Shown piece by piece: positions 17,743 through 26,584 of a stretch of DNA of 58,501 bases. A model generated the notes under the pieces. It had not been told where the DNA came from, made no database searches, and was given only the letters and a program-made list of their open reading frames with translations. The DNA comes from Sideroxydans sp. (GTDB taxonomy: Bacteria; Pseudomonadota; Gammaproteobacteria; Burkholderiales; Gallionellaceae): positions 1-58,501 of the forward strand of contig JAQUAD010000012.1 in assembly GCA_028687425.1 (NCBI GenBank), given 5' to 3'. Each line of letters begins with the position of its first letter. The first letter of the stretch is position 1. Position numbers and translations under genes: made by a program.

Positions 17743-19182
17743 TTAACGCAGGTTCACCAGTGTCTGCAACACCTGATCCTGCGTCTTGATGGTCTGCGCA
17801 TTGGCTTGATACACGCGCTGCGCGGTGATCATGTTCACCAGCTCTGCGGTCAGATCCACGTTGGAATCTTCTACTGCGGACGACTGCAACACTCCCAGGC
17901 TGCTGGAGCCCGGCGTCCCGATCAACGGACCGCCGGAGGTCGCGGTTTCCGCCCAGGCATTGTTGCCCAAAGGCTGCAAACCTTGCGGGCTGGTGAAGTT
18001 GGCCAGCACCACTTGTGCCAGCGCACGCGATTGACCGTTGGTGTAACGACCGAGGATGGTACCGTCCGCGCTGGTGGTGAAAGAACTCAGGCGACCGGAA
18101 GCGAAGCCGTCCTGCGTCTTGGTATTCACACCGAAGTTACCCCCGAATTGCGAGGTCCCGGTAAAGTCGAAATTGATGGTCTGGTTAGCCGCACTGGCCG
18201 GATTCACCACGGTCAGCGTGGTTGCCGCAAAACCCGCCGGACTCGGTGCGGAAACGGTGAAGCTGTTCGGTCCGGTGATCGCTGTAATCGTGGTACCTGC
18301 CGGCAGATCGCCACCAGTGACCGCTGCACCCACCAACAATCCGGTAGTAGATGGACCGGTGATGGAAGTACCGCCTGCCGCCACGCCAGCCCCCACCACC
18401 GAGATTGGCGCAGGTACCGGACTGAAGGCAGCCGATGCCACAGGCAATGTAGGCGAGGTCAAGACACCGTTGGTATTGAACACCAATGAAGTAAGCGCCG
18501 TACCGGCTGCCGGCACCTGGTTGCCATCCACCGTCAAATAGGAATCCCAGGTGTTGGGACCGGTCTTGGCAAAATACAACAAGGCCACATGATCGACGCC
18601 CTGGCTGTCATAAACCGTCAACGGCGTGGAACTGTTATAACTCTGCGGATTCTGGGGATCGAACGGCGTGATGGTCGGCAAGGCCATGCGCGTATCCAGC
18701 GTCAGACCCATCGCAATGTTGGTGGTCGGTTGCGGCGTCAGGTCGGCCGCAACGATCTGGATCGGCACCGGCTGCGCCGCAGTGATAACGCCATTGGTCG
18801 CCATGTAACCCGACAACTGGTGTCCCTGGCTGTTCACGATGAAGCCGTTCTTGTCGAGCTGGAACTGGCCGTTGCGCGAGTAGGAGATCGCACCGTTCTG
18901 GTCGACCATGCGGAAAAATCCTTGCCCGCTGATGGCTGTGTCCATGCTGTTGGAGGTGTTGGTGATGTTGCCCTGCGTGAACTGCTGCGCCACATTGGCG
19001 ATCTTCACGCCGGTACCCACCTGCACAGCACCGGAACCGGCCAGAGAGGTGGCGTACAGGTCGGCGAATTGCGCTTGCGACTGCTTGAAGCCGATAGTGT
19101 TGGCGTTCGCCACGTTGTTGCCGATCGTATCCAGGTGCTTGGCAGATGCGTTCAGTCCACTCAATCCTTGTTGAAAACTCAT
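17743..19182 (-). CDS. flgE: flagellar hook protein FlgE
   Basis: Builds the universal joint of the hook. N-terminal MSFQQGLSGLNASAKHLDTI and GNNVANANTIGFKQSQAQFA and C-terminal DLTAELVNMITAQRVYQANA are standard. The 479-residue protein is longer than common FlgE (about 400-420): residues about 252-328 (between PTLPVASAAF and NPASAANQTINFDF) are an inserted Gly/Thr/Ala-rich module (TSITGPSTTGLLVGAAVTGG) that resembles bacterial surface-protein beta repeats. flgD, its cap, follows the usual order upstream. Confidence 0.97.
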   Translation of the reverse strand: MSFQQGLSGLNASAKHLDTIGNNVANANTIGFKQSQAQFADLYATSLAGSGAVQVGTGVKIANVAQQFTQGNITNTSNSMDTAISGQGFFRMVDQNGAISYSRNGQFQLDKNGFIVNSQGHQLSGYMATNGVITAAQPVPIQIVAADLTPQPTTNIAMGLTLDTRMALPTITPFDPQNPQSYNSSTPLTVYDSQGVDHVALLYFAKTGPNTWDSYLTVDGNQVPAAGTALTSLVFNTNGVLTSPTLPVASAAFSPVPAPISVVGAGVAAGGTSITGPSTTGLLVGAAVTGGDLPAGTTITAITGPNSFTVSAPSPAGFAATTLTVVNPASAANQTINFDFTGTSQFGGNFGVNTKTQDGFASGRLSSFTTSADGTILGRYTNGQSRALAQVVLANFTSPQGLQPLGNNAWAETATSGGPLIGTPGSSSLGVLQSSAVEDSNVDLTAELVNMITAQRVYQANAQTIKTQDQVLQTLVNLR

Positions 19183-19194
19183 GACGTCCTCCTG

Positions 19195-19857
19195 TTACAA
19201 GATTTTTCTGATGGTATTCAGGCCGACTTCGCCCTGATTGCCGATATTGACCGTAACGCCGCTGCTCGATTGCGCCACGCTGTTGACCAGGCCATAGGAC
19301 AGCGTAGTGGCATCCGTCGTCTTGCCCGCCAGCTCGGCGGCAACCGTGAACGTATATTGTCCGTCCGCGGCAGCACTTCCGCTGTCTGTCATACCATCCC
19401 AGGCGAAATCGACGATGCCCGTATCCTGCGCGCCCAGTTGCAGGGTGCGCACCGCGACGCCGGATGCATCGGTGATCTTGACCGTAACCTTGTCTGCCGG
19501 TTGCGACAGTTCGACGCCGCCGTAGGCCTTGCCATTGGTCAGCTCCATACTATCGCCGTCGGTCTGCGCCACATGGCCGATCATGGATACGGCCTGCAAG
19601 GACTGGCTGGCCAGCATGCTGCTACTCAATGCCTGCACGGTCGAATTCAGTTTGTCGATGCCGGTCACCGTGGACAGCTGCGCCATCTGCGATGTGACCT
19701 GGGCGTTGTCCAGCGGATTGAGCGGATCCTGGTTCTTCATCTGGGTGACCAGCAGTTTAAGGAAACGATCCTGTGTCGCGCCGATGTCTGCGGAAGAAGA
19801 CGTCAACGCAGACGTCGCTGAGGAACCGGCGGTACTGCTATTTACTGAATCAACCAT
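19195..19857 (-). CDS. flgD: hook-cap assembly protein FlgD
   Basis: Scaffold cap for hook polymerisation. The conserved N-terminal block DRFLKLLVTQMKNQDPLNPL with DNAQVTSQMAQLSTVTGIDK is intact, followed by the Tudor-like and FnIII-like C-terminal domains (GGVELSQPADKVTVKITDAS, FAWDGMTDSGSAAADGQYTF). 220 residues. Lies 12 bases before flgE with a GGAGG-type ribosome site between them. Confidence 0.97.
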   Translation of the reverse strand: MVDSVNSSTAGSSATSALTSSSADIGATQDRFLKLLVTQMKNQDPLNPLDNAQVTSQMAQLSTVTGIDKLNSTVQALSSSMLASQSLQAVSMIGHVAQTDGDSMELTNGKAYGGVELSQPADKVTVKITDASGVAVRTLQLGAQDTGIVDFAWDGMTDSGSAAADGQYTFTVAAELAGKTTDATTLSYGLVNSVAQSSSGVTVNIGNQGEVGLNTIRKIL

Positions 19858-19868
19858 GATCTATCTCC

Positions 19869-20273
19869 TTATTGGCCGATGGTGAGTGTTTTCATCAGCA
19901 TGGACTTGGATGTATTCAGCACATCCACGTTGTTCTGGTAGGACCGCGAAGCCGAGATCATGTTCACCATCTCATCCACGGGATTGACGTTGGGCATCTC
20001 CACATATCCTTGCGCGTTGGCCATCGGATGTTTGGGATCATATTGCATGCGCATGGGGGAATTGTCTTCCACCACCGCGGACACCTTCACCCCCGCGCCG
20101 ACCTGCCCCGCTGCCTGGGTGGTCTCGAACACCACCTGTTTGGCCTTGTATGCCTTGCCGTCCGGCCCGGTGGCACTGTCGGCATTGGCCAGATTGCTGG
20201 CCACCACATTAAGTCGTTGCGCCTGTGCCGACATGGCCGAGCCGGCGATGTTGAATACATTGAATAGAGACAT
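19869..20273 (-). CDS. flgC: proximal rod protein FlgC
   Basis: Rod subunit next to Flg[41 protein letters not shown] at the N-terminus and [20 protein letters not shown] at the C-terminus are canonical; [20 protein letters not shown] is the signature stretch. 134 residues, normal. Starts 11 bases after flgB, so flgB truncation could also affect its translation or Rho-dependent polarity. Confidence 0.98.
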   Translation of the reverse strand: MSLFNVFNIAGSAMSAQAQRLNVVASNLANADSATGPDGKAYKAKQVVFETTQAAGQVGAGVKVSAVVEDNSPMRMQYDPKHPMANAQGYVEMPNVNPVDEMVNMISASRSYQNNVDVLNTSKSMLMKTLTIGQ

Positions 20274-20284
20274 GATCAGCCCTC

Positions 20285-20689
20285 CTAGCCTTGTAATGCG
20301 GCCAACACTTCCTTGGCCTTGCCGCTGACGAAGCGTACGCTCGCCTCATAGCGCATCGCGTTGTCCGCAAATTGCGCGCGCTCTACATCCATGTCCACCG
20401 TATTGCCATCCGCACTGGGCTGGGTCGGCACACGATATTGCACCGGCGCACCCATCACTGTCTCGCCCGTTTCTCCGGCCAGATGCTTCAGGGCTGTCCG
20501 CTCCATCTACAGCGATGGACTCTCACCGCCGACTGCCGCTTTCAGCGCGCTGGAGAAATCGATGTCCTTCGCCTTGTAGTTAGGCGTATCCGCATTGGCG
20601 ATGTTGGACGCGATCAGCTCCTGTCGCGTGGCGCGCAAGTTCAGCGCCACTTGATGAAACTGGAACATCTCGTCTATTCTGCCGCCCAT
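20285..20689 (-). pseudogene. flgB: proximal rod protein FlgB interrupted by an in-frame amber codon
   Basis: The two halves read as one FlgB in a single frame: [40 protein letters not shown] before the stop, then HLAGETGETVMGAPVQYRV and [20 protein letters not shown] after it. They are separated only by TAG (plus-strand CTA at 20507-20509) after ...GGESPSL, about residue 61 of 133. Length and all family motifs are otherwise intact and there is no frameshift. A CAG to TAG change would explain it. The codon after the stop is ATG, but I see no well-placed ribosome site for re-initiation. ATG 20689 is preceded by AGGGTG. Alternatives: sequencing error, amber suppression, or true loss. Confidence 0.9.
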
Positions 20690-20831
20690 GATGAGCACCC
20701 TGCCTTTCATGACTACTTTTGTGATGGCTTGCATACTAGTACCGGGGTTTTCCATCCAATCGATCGATTAAGGGCAAAAACCCGCTTTATTTCCCCACTT
20801 CGACCTTTCCCCAAAGGATGACAATTCAGCC

Positions 20832-21521
20832 ATGAACAAACGGCTGGCTTCTTTATGCATGCTGATCGGCTGCCTGTGGGGCGGCCCGGTGCTGGCTGCC
20901 CCGCAACAGAGCCACGCTTCGATCCAAGCCGCCGCCCTTGCCTTCGCCCAGTCGCAGAGCCAGAATCTGCCGGGCGAGGTGAATATAAATGTCACCCCCA
21001 TCGACAGTCGCCTCAAGCTCGCCCCCTGCGACAAGCTGCATGCCTTCCTGCCGGCCGGTGCAAAGCTCATCGGCAAGACCAGCATCGGCGTGCGCTGCGA
21101 CGCCAATCCCGGCTGGAGCGTATTCCTGCAGACAGACATCAAAGTCACTGTCGATCTGCTGGTCGCCTCCCGCCCCATGCCGCAAGGCACCATATTGAAA
21201 CCAGCCGATTTCGGCCTGCAACGCGGCGAACTGAGCCGACCCGGCTTGCTCACCGATCCGGAACAAGCCATCGGCAAAACCCTTAAATATTCGATCGGTG
21301 CCGGACAAGTGCTGCGCCAGGATATGTTACGCCCGCCGCTGCTGATTCGTCAGGGCCAGACCGTCACGCTGCGCGCGCGCGGCAACGGCTTTGTCGTCAG
21401 CCAGGAAGGCCAGGCCCTGAACAACGCCGGGAAAGACGAAATCGTGCGCGTCCGCACTGCCAACTCGCAAGTGATCTCGGCCCGCACGGTGTCGAACGGC
21501 ATCGCAGAGGTCCAGCCATGA
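20832..21521 (+). CDS. flgA: P-ring assembly chaperone FlgA
   Basis: Periplasmic chaperone for FlgI. Signal peptide MNKRLASLCMLIGCLWGGPV ending LAA; the mature part carries the SAF domain (DLLVASRPMPQGTILKPADF, LLTDPEQAIGKTLKYSIGAG) and the C-terminal block VTLRARGNGFVVSQEGQALN. 229 residues. Divergent from flgB across 142 bases in which I find no clear sigma-28 or sigma-54 promoter. flgM and flgN follow on the same strand. Confidence 0.96.
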   Translation: MNKRLASLCMLIGCLWGGPVLAAPQQSHASIQAAALAFAQSQSQNLPGEVNINVTPIDSRLKLAPCDKLHAFLPAGAKLIGKTSIGVRCDANPGWSVFLQTDIKVTVDLLVASRPMPQGTILKPADFGLQRGELSRPGLLTDPEQAIGKTLKYSIGAGQVLRQDMLRPPLLIRQGQTVTLRARGNGFVVSQEGQALNNAGKDEIVRVRTANSQVISARTVSNGIAEVQP

Positions 21522-21597
21522 CAGGCTGAAGCAGCCCATGCGCAGGGTGTCTGTCTGCCTTGGACCCGGGGTGAAAAAATATTTTTCATAAAACTGC

Positions 21598-21624
21598 TAA
21601 AGTTTTTGCATTAAGTTCCGATAC
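21598..21624 (+). promoter_or_regulatory. sigma-28 (FliA) promoter of flgMN
   Basis: TAAAGTTT (21598-21605), 11-base spacer, TCCGATAC (21617-21624). The -35 is a perfect match and the -10 a 6/8 match to the FliA consensus. It lies 37 bases before flgM. FlgM is the FliA antagonist, so this gives the usual feedback loop. Confidence 0.85.
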
Positions 21625-21660
21625 AACAGACAATCGAACCAGAACAGTTGGAGTCCCATC

Positions 21661-21975
21661 ATGAAGATCGACAACACGAAACCCATCACCGGTAATGCCG
21701 GCGAAGCAACGGCACGCAATACCGCCGCCAAAACTGACGCCCACAGCCAAGCTGCGGCGACCAGTGCGGAGGGCACCAGTGTGCACCTGGGTACCTCTAC
21801 CGCCCAATTGCGCAGCTTGGAAGGCAGCCTCGCCAGCGCGCCGGTTGTGGATGCGAAGAAAGTGGCCGAGATCAAGCAAGCCATCAGCGAAGGCCGCTTC
21901 CAGGTCAATGCCGGTGCAGTTGCCGACGGCCTGATCCGGACCGTGAGTGACCTGATCACCGCGAGCCAGCGTTGA
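21661..21975 (+). CDS. flgM: anti-sigma-28 factor FlgM
   Basis: Binds FliA until the hook is complete, then is exported. N-terminal MKIDNTKPITGNAGEATARN is the disordered, export-competent part; the C-terminal half (VDAKKVAEIKQAISEGRFQV, VADGLIRTVSDLITASQ) is the FliA-binding helix pair. 104 residues. Preceded by its own FliA promoter at 21598-21624 and overlapping flgN by 4 bases. Confidence 0.96.
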   Translation: MKIDNTKPITGNAGEATARNTAAKTDAHSQAAATSAEGTSVHLGTSTAQLRSLEGSLASAPVVDAKKVAEIKQAISEGRFQVNAGAVADGLIRTVSDLITASQR

Positions 21976-22424
21976 ACGCAAGCGATATACAAAACCGCCT
22001 AACCGAAGAGCGCACCGCGCTGCAGGCCTTTATCGGCCTGCTCGAACGCGAGCAGCAGATCCTGCTCTCCCCCGACACCGAACCCCTGCTCGACCTGTCC
22101 AGCGAGAAAACCCGTGCCGCCGAGGCGCTAACGGCGCTCGTCAAGAAACGTGCGCAATACATCAGCGCCGAGCGCGGCAAAACGGAAGCATGGCTGCGCA
22201 GCAATGCCGCCGGCGCCCTCACCGTCTGGCAGGACATCCAGAACATGGGTCAGCAGGCAGCGCAAATGAACAAAACCAACGGCGAACTGATACAAGTGCG
22301 CATGCGCTACAACCAGCAGGCTGTGCAGGCACTGCTCGGCGCATCGGAACAGACTGCCGGGCTGTACGATACGAAAGGCAAGACCAATATGCCCGGCTCC
22401 GGGCGCACGCTGGGCAGCGGCTAA
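21972..22424 (+). CDS. flgN: flagellar chaperone FlgN for FlgK/FlgL
   Basis: Export chaperone for the hook-associated proteins FlgK and FlgL. The start is TTG at 21972 overlapping the flgM stop (TTGA). The 150-residue product is all-helical with the FlgN motif LTEERTALQAFIGLLEREQQ and a C-terminal tail (GRTLGSG) that is probably disordered. Its stop codon overlaps the stop of the convergent MazG-like gene by 4 bases. Confidence 0.93.
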   Translation: MNASDIQNRLTEERTALQAFIGLLEREQQILLSPDTEPLLDLSSEKTRAAEALTALVKKRAQYISAERGKTEAWLRSNAAGALTVWQDIQNMGQQAAQMNKTNGELIQVRMRYNQQAVQALLGASEQTAGLYDTKGKTNMPGSGRTLGSG

Positions 22425-22762
22425 AGCTCGGTATATTTCTTCGCGCTACCGCGGGCCTTGTGCGCGGGATACTTCTCCGCATTCTTGGCGATCTTCTCCA
22501 GCGCGATCTGCTTCACATCCCATTTGTAATGTTCCGCCAGCAGCAAGGCGAAAGCGAACACGTCCGCCAACTCCTCTTTCACGCGCGCCTCGTCCGCTTC
22601 GCCATGCGCTTTCCACAGAAAGCATTCCAGCAACTCGCTCGCTTCGATGGAAAGAGCCGCCGCCAGGTCTTTCGGATTATGGAACTGTGCCCAATCGCGC
22701 TCGTCGCGAAAATCGGTCAGTGCCGCGGTTATTTCCTCGATGTCACTCTTGATTGCCGTCAT
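22421..22762 (-). CDS. MazG-like nucleotide pyrophosphohydrolase
   Basis: Small all-alpha NTP pyrophosphohydrolase of the MazG/RS21-C6 type. Metal-binding E-x-x-E motifs are visible: ALSIEASELLECFLW and VKEELADVFAFALLLAEHY, followed by EKIAKNAEKYP, the family end. 113 residues from ATG 22762 (MTAIKSDIEEITAALTDFRD), which is the usual start; the frame is open further upstream but that part is only the other strand frame of the cyclase. It overlaps the cyclase by 20 bases and is likely the last gene of an HDOD-cyclase-MazG transcript. Substrate (house-cleaning of modified dNTPs or another nucleotide) cannot be told from sequence. Confidence 0.88.
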   Translation of the reverse strand: MTAIKSDIEEITAALTDFRDERDWAQFHNPKDLAAALSIEASELLECFLWKAHGEADEARVKEELADVFAFALLLAEHYKWDVKQIALEKIAKNAEKYPAHKARGSAKKYTEL

Positions 22763-24341
22763 TCCTCTTCTCCGCAACGTGGCATACGGCCAGGCCTTCC
22801 CGCTTGCCTTTGACATGGATGGTAAAGATGTCTCCGAAGGATATTTCCGGATGCCGAGACACATCGACCACATCCATCAATGTCTGACTGATCAGTATGG
22901 AACCGGGATTGCAGTTCTTCTCGATGCGCGATGCGGTGTTGACCACATCGCCTATCGCCGTCCAGTCCAGCCTTTCCGCCGTCCCGACATTGCCGATGAC
23001 CACCTCGCCCCAGTGTATGCCGATGCGCAAACGTAGCGAGTCCTGTCCGGCGCGGGAGCGCAACCCATTGATGTCTGCAGCATGCTTCTGCATGTCGATG
23101 GCTGCTGCAATGGCTTCCGCCGGATCCATGAAGATCGCCATCACGCTGTCGCCCATGAATTTGTCGATATAACCATGCTTGCGCCTGACCGAACCGGACA
23201 CCCGGCGCAGGATGGTGTTGAGCGTGTTGATGATGGACTCGCTGCTGGCGTTGCTTTCCACAAAGGAAGTGAAGCCGACAATGTCGCAGAACAGGACGGC
23301 GATCTCGCATTCTTCGTTGATGAGTTTCGACTTGCCCAGCTTCACCGCTTCGCGCGCCTTTTCCTCCACCATCTGCGGCACATAGTTGCGCGTGATGTTG
23401 TGTATGCGCGCTTCGCTCAGGATGGAGCCTTCCCCCAGATGCGTGGAGCCCTCGTCCAGCGACACGATCTGCCACATTGAATGAATGGTCGAATCCGCAT
23501 CGCGATAGCCACTGACATTGAACAAGGCTGCCACGCCCTGCTCACCGTGCAGATAGACACGGGTACGGTAGTTCTCGAACACCCCGCCCTTCCCCGTCAG
23601 TGCCAGTCCCCAGATCACATCGTTATAAAAATTGAACGGGATGGCAGTACACAGATCGCTGATCGCGCTTGCCTCCGCTGGCAAGCGCAGGCTATCCAGC
23701 ATCGGGCGAGACACCGCGATGACTTCGCCCGCACTGGAAAAGCGGATCAGCCCGTAGCCCAGTTTGCTGCAGATATCCTGCATGCTGCTCTGGCTGGATT
23801 CATCATCCAGCAGCACGCCTTTGCGTGCGGATGAAGGATCGGCTGTCGCCTGTTCAAGTGCATATACGCATACCGTCGCACCTTGCTCAGGCACATCCTG
23901 CCGCCAGCGCAGACCCAGCGCATCGACCAATCCCTGCGTCCCGCACTGCATGACATCCCAGACCGCCGGCACCGAGATTGACAGGATGTCCGTGCCTTGC
24001 GACGGGAAGCTGACCATCACCTGCTGCGCGTTCTCCATGCAGTATTGCGCGATGTTCTGCGAACCATGCTCGCCCACCTCGGCATTGAACAGCGCTTCCA
24101 TGTCTGCGGCGTTGCTGCCGCCCAGCATGCCGAACTCGTCTTCTGCCAAGCGTCTGAAAACATCGAAATGCATCGCACGCACGGCCAGATCGACAGCATC
24201 ATGCAACAGCAGCATGACCGGTATCGACAGCCGTGCCAGCCCGAGCCGCGCCAGGGACGGTTCGAGCTCGGCCTTCAGGCCGGGCCAGATGCCGTGCTCC
24301 AGCGAGGTCACCGATATGGTGTGCGCCGATATCTGATTCAT
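22743..24341 (-). CDS. adenylate/guanylate cyclase with PAS-like sensory region
   Basis: 532-residue signalling protein. Residues about 1-190 are a region I do not recognise; about 190-300 look PAS-like (LGYGLIRFSSAGEVIAVSRP...); a helical linker follows; about 340-520 is a class III nucleotide cyclase domain. Both metal-binding aspartates are present (LFCDIVGFTSF and DKFMGDSVMAIF), as is the base-selecting and transition-state block ERLDWTAIGDVVNTASRIE. The lysine in DKFMGD and aspartate in LDWTAIGD favour ATP over GTP. No transmembrane segment is evident. It starts one base after the HDOD gene ends. Confidence 0.9.
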   Translation of the reverse strand: MNQISAHTISVTSLEHGIWPGLKAELEPSLARLGLARLSIPVMLLLHDAVDLAVRAMHFDVFRRLAEDEFGMLGGSNAADMEALFNAEVGEHGSQNIAQYCMENAQQVMVSFPSQGTDILSISVPAVWDVMQCGTQGLVDALGLRWRQDVPEQGATVCVYALEQATADPSSARKGVLLDDESSQSSMQDICSKLGYGLIRFSSAGEVIAVSRPMLDSLRLPAEASAISDLCTAIPFNFYNDVIWGLALTGKGGVFENYRTRVYLHGEQGVAALFNVSGYRDADSTIHSMWQIVSLDEGSTHLGEGSILSEARIHNITRNYVPQMVEEKAREAVKLGKSKLINEECEIAVLFCDIVGFTSFVESNASSESIINTLNTILRRVSGSVRRKHGYIDKFMGDSVMAIFMDPAEAIAAAIDMQKHAADINGLRSRAGQDSLRLRIGIHWGEVVIGNVGTAERLDWTAIGDVVNTASRIEKNCNPGSILISQTLMDVVDVSRHPEISFGDIFTIHVKGKREGLAVCHVAEKRNDGNQE

Positions 24342-24342
24342 C

Positions 24343-25179
24343 TCAGGTACTCATGCATAGCTTGTATATCTCGGACTCTCGCAGGCTATCGATGAAATCT
24401 TCCTGCAGCAAACTGTCGCACAGTGCATCGTCCAGTCCGAAGGCCCGCAGTCTAGCCCTTCTTGCATCCGGCGCCTCGGCTTCACCGGCGCCTATCCCTG
24501 CCGACTTGAGCAAGGCATTGGCCGCCATCAGGCTGGTCAATATCGCATCCGCCCCTTCGGACTGCGTCAGTTCGACGCCCATATAGGCATTGAAGCGATC
24601 CGGCAGATGCCACGCCTTGACCGCATCGGCACCCACTTGATAGTGATCAAAACCGAAATATTTCTGTTCCGCCTGAGCGGCAGTACAGCCAGTCGCAAGC
24701 ATGTGTTCGAACACCTGCTGATACAGGTCCGGATGTTGCGTGAACATCAGCACCTTGCCGATGTCGTGCATCAGTCCGGCGATGAATGCTTCGTCGCCGT
24801 TTCTTGCTTCCCCGAGACCGAGGCAGATGCGCTGACTGGCGATCGCAGCCAGCAAGGAATGCTGCCAGATATGCAAACGGAACGCCTCATGCCGCGTTTC
24901 GGAGAACAGGGAACGGCTGAATGCCAGCAGTGCCAACGAACGCAATACGCTATAGCCCAGCAGGCTGATCGCCAGCGGAATGGTCGCCACCTTGTTGCCG
25001 CGACTGTACAGCGGCGAATTGACCACGCGCAGTACCAGCGAGGCCACGCCCTGATCTGCGCCGATCAGGTCATCCAGCCGCTGGAAATAATCGCTGGACT
25101 CAATATCAAGATTGATGATGTCGGAGATGACACCTGCCTGCACCGGCACGCTCTTGAAGTCGATCTTTCCTCGGATCAT
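24343..25179 (-). CDS. HDOD domain signalling protein
   Basis: The whole 278-residue protein is a HDOD module, an HD-type fold used in bacterial signalling. N-terminal SDIINLDIESSDYFQRLDDL and VASLVLRVVNSPLYSRGNKV with the LLGYSVLRSLALLAFSR helix are typical; an HD pair survives in LMHDIGKVLMF and GFDHYQVGADAVKAWHL, so a metal centre is possible though many HDOD proteins are inactive. First gene of a three-gene minus-strand unit with the cyclase and MazG-like gene. Role in this cell unknown; in other proteobacteria such proteins influence motility and stress responses. Confidence 0.87.
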   Translation of the reverse strand: MIRGKIDFKSVPVQAGVISDIINLDIESSDYFQRLDDLIGADQGVASLVLRVVNSPLYSRGNKVATIPLAISLLGYSVLRSLALLAFSRSLFSETRHEAFRLHIWQHSLLAAIASQRICLGLGEARNGDEAFIAGLMHDIGKVLMFTQHPDLYQQVFEHMLATGCTAAQAEQKYFGFDHYQVGADAVKAWHLPDRFNAYMGVELTQSEGADAILTSLMAANALLKSAGIGAGEAEAPDARRARLRAFGLDDALCDSLLQEDFIDSLRESEIYKLCMST

Positions 25180-25285
25180 GTTTGCTAGGGACAGGTATGG
25201 GTTGTTCTGACCCGGACATTCTACCCAGTTGGGCGGATAAGGTTATCCCTTGTGCAATGCATAGCTGCCTACACCGCTGCCGCAT

Positions 25286-25321
25286 GTAAAAACGGCGTCC
25301 CGCTTGGGACGCCGTTTTTAC
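25286..25321 (-). terminator. intrinsic terminator after amt
   Basis: GTAAAAACGGCGTCCC (25286-25301), loop GCTT, perfect complement at 25306-25321: a 16-bp stem whose A/T ends supply a T-run on both strands. It ends the amt transcript 25 bases after the amt stop. Confidence 0.92.
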
Positions 25322-25345
25322 AGGTAACTGCGATTTGCCGCCGTA

Positions 25346-26548
25346 TCACCAGCCCGATTCGCGTTCCGGCGTGGCACTGATCTTGTGGATGGAAAGGTCA
25401 GCGCCGTTGAACTCTTCTTCCTGATCCAGACGGATGCCGACCAGTTTCTTGATCACGCCATAGACGACGAAACCGCCAATCAGCGCGATAGCGATGCCCA
25501 TCACTGTGCCCATGAGTTGCGACATGAAGCTGACCCCGCCCATGCCGCCAAGTGCCTTCGCGCCGAATATGCCTGCCGCGATGCCGCCCCAGGCGCCGCA
25601 CAGACCGTGCAGCGGCCAGACACCGAGCACGTCATCGATCTTCCAGCGGTTCTGTGTGAGGGTGAACATGTAAACGAACAATGCGCCGGCAACACCGCCC
25701 ACGATCAGCGCGCCGATGGGATGCATCAGGTCGGAACCTGCGCACACGGCGACCAGACCGGCCAGCGGGCCGTTATGCACGAAGCCGGGGTCGTTCTTGC
25801 CCAGCCACAACGCGGTAAGCGTTCCGCCGACCATAGCCATCAGTGAGTTCACGGCAACCAGGCCGCTGATGCCGGTGATGGTTTGTGCACTCATCACATT
25901 GAAGCCGAACCAGCCCACAGTGAGTATCCACGCCCCCAGTGCCAGGAATGGGATGCTGGAAGGCGGATGCGCGGAGATGCGACCTTCCTTGGTGTAACGA
26001 CCATGGCGCGCACCGAGCAGCATGACGGCCGAAAGGCCGATCCAGCCGCCTACGGCATGCACCACTACTGATCCTGCGAAGTCATGGAAGGCAGCACCGA
26101 AATTCGCGGTCAGCCAGTCTTGCACGCCGTATGCGCCGTTCCATGCGATACCTTCGAAGAACGGGTAGACGAAGCCGACCAGCATGAAAGTGGCAGCGAG
26201 CTGCGGATTGAACTTGGCGCGCTCGGCGATGCCGCCGGAAACGATGGCAGGAATAGCTGCCGCAAAGGTCATCAGGAAGAAGAATTTGACCAGGTCATAG
26301 CCGTTCTTTTGCGCCAGCTGCTCTGCGCCGGCAAAGAAATGGATGCCGTAGGCGATACCGTAACCGATGAAGAAATAGGCGATGGTGGAAATCGCCAGAT
26401 CGCTGAGGATCTTGACCAGCGCGTTGACCTGATTCTTCTTCCTGACTGTACCGAGTTCCAGGAAAGCGAAGCCTGCATGCATCGCAAGCACCATGATGGC
26501 GCCCAGCAATATGAATAGCGCATCACTACTGACCTTCAATTCTTCCAT
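25346..26548 (-). CDS. amt: ammonium transporter Amt
   Basis: Trimeric ammonium channel/transporter of the inner membrane, 400 residues and about 11 membrane helices. Visible family features: AMHAGFAFLELGTVRKKNQV, the twin-histidine pore residues in HDFAGSVVVHAVGG and GVWPLHGLCGAWGGIAAG. The frame is open to 26647, but ATG 26548 has GGAGAA seven bases upstream and a sigma-54 promoter lies at 26585-26600, inside the longer frame; the shorter start is therefore right. No glnK is adjacent. Regulation by NtrC and nitrogen limitation is likely. Confidence 0.95.
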   Translation of the reverse strand: MEELKVSSDALFILLGAIMVLAMHAGFAFLELGTVRKKNQVNALVKILSDLAISTIAYFFIGYGIAYGIHFFAGAEQLAQKNGYDLVKFFFLMTFAAAIPAIVSGGIAERAKFNPQLAATFMLVGFVYPFFEGIAWNGAYGVQDWLTANFGAAFHDFAGSVVVHAVGGWIGLSAVMLLGARHGRYTKEGRISAHPPSSIPFLALGAWILTVGWFGFNVMSAQTITGISGLVAVNSLMAMVGGTLTALWLGKNDPGFVHNGPLAGLVAVCAGSDLMHPIGALIVGGVAGALFVYMFTLTQNRWKIDDVLGVWPLHGLCGAWGGIAAGIFGAKALGGMGGVSFMSQLMGTVMGIAIALIGGFVVYGVIKKLVGIRLDQEEEFNGADLSIHKISATPERESGW

Positions 26549-26584
26549 CTCATTCTCCGAAAAAGTGCAAAACGCAATGACGCA

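Noticed and set aside
20690-20831. Possible sigma-54 or sigma-28 promoters between flgB and flgA
   Set aside because: Only a poor GG-N10-GC match (AAGGGC...CCGCT) was found; no convincing -35/-10 pair in either direction.
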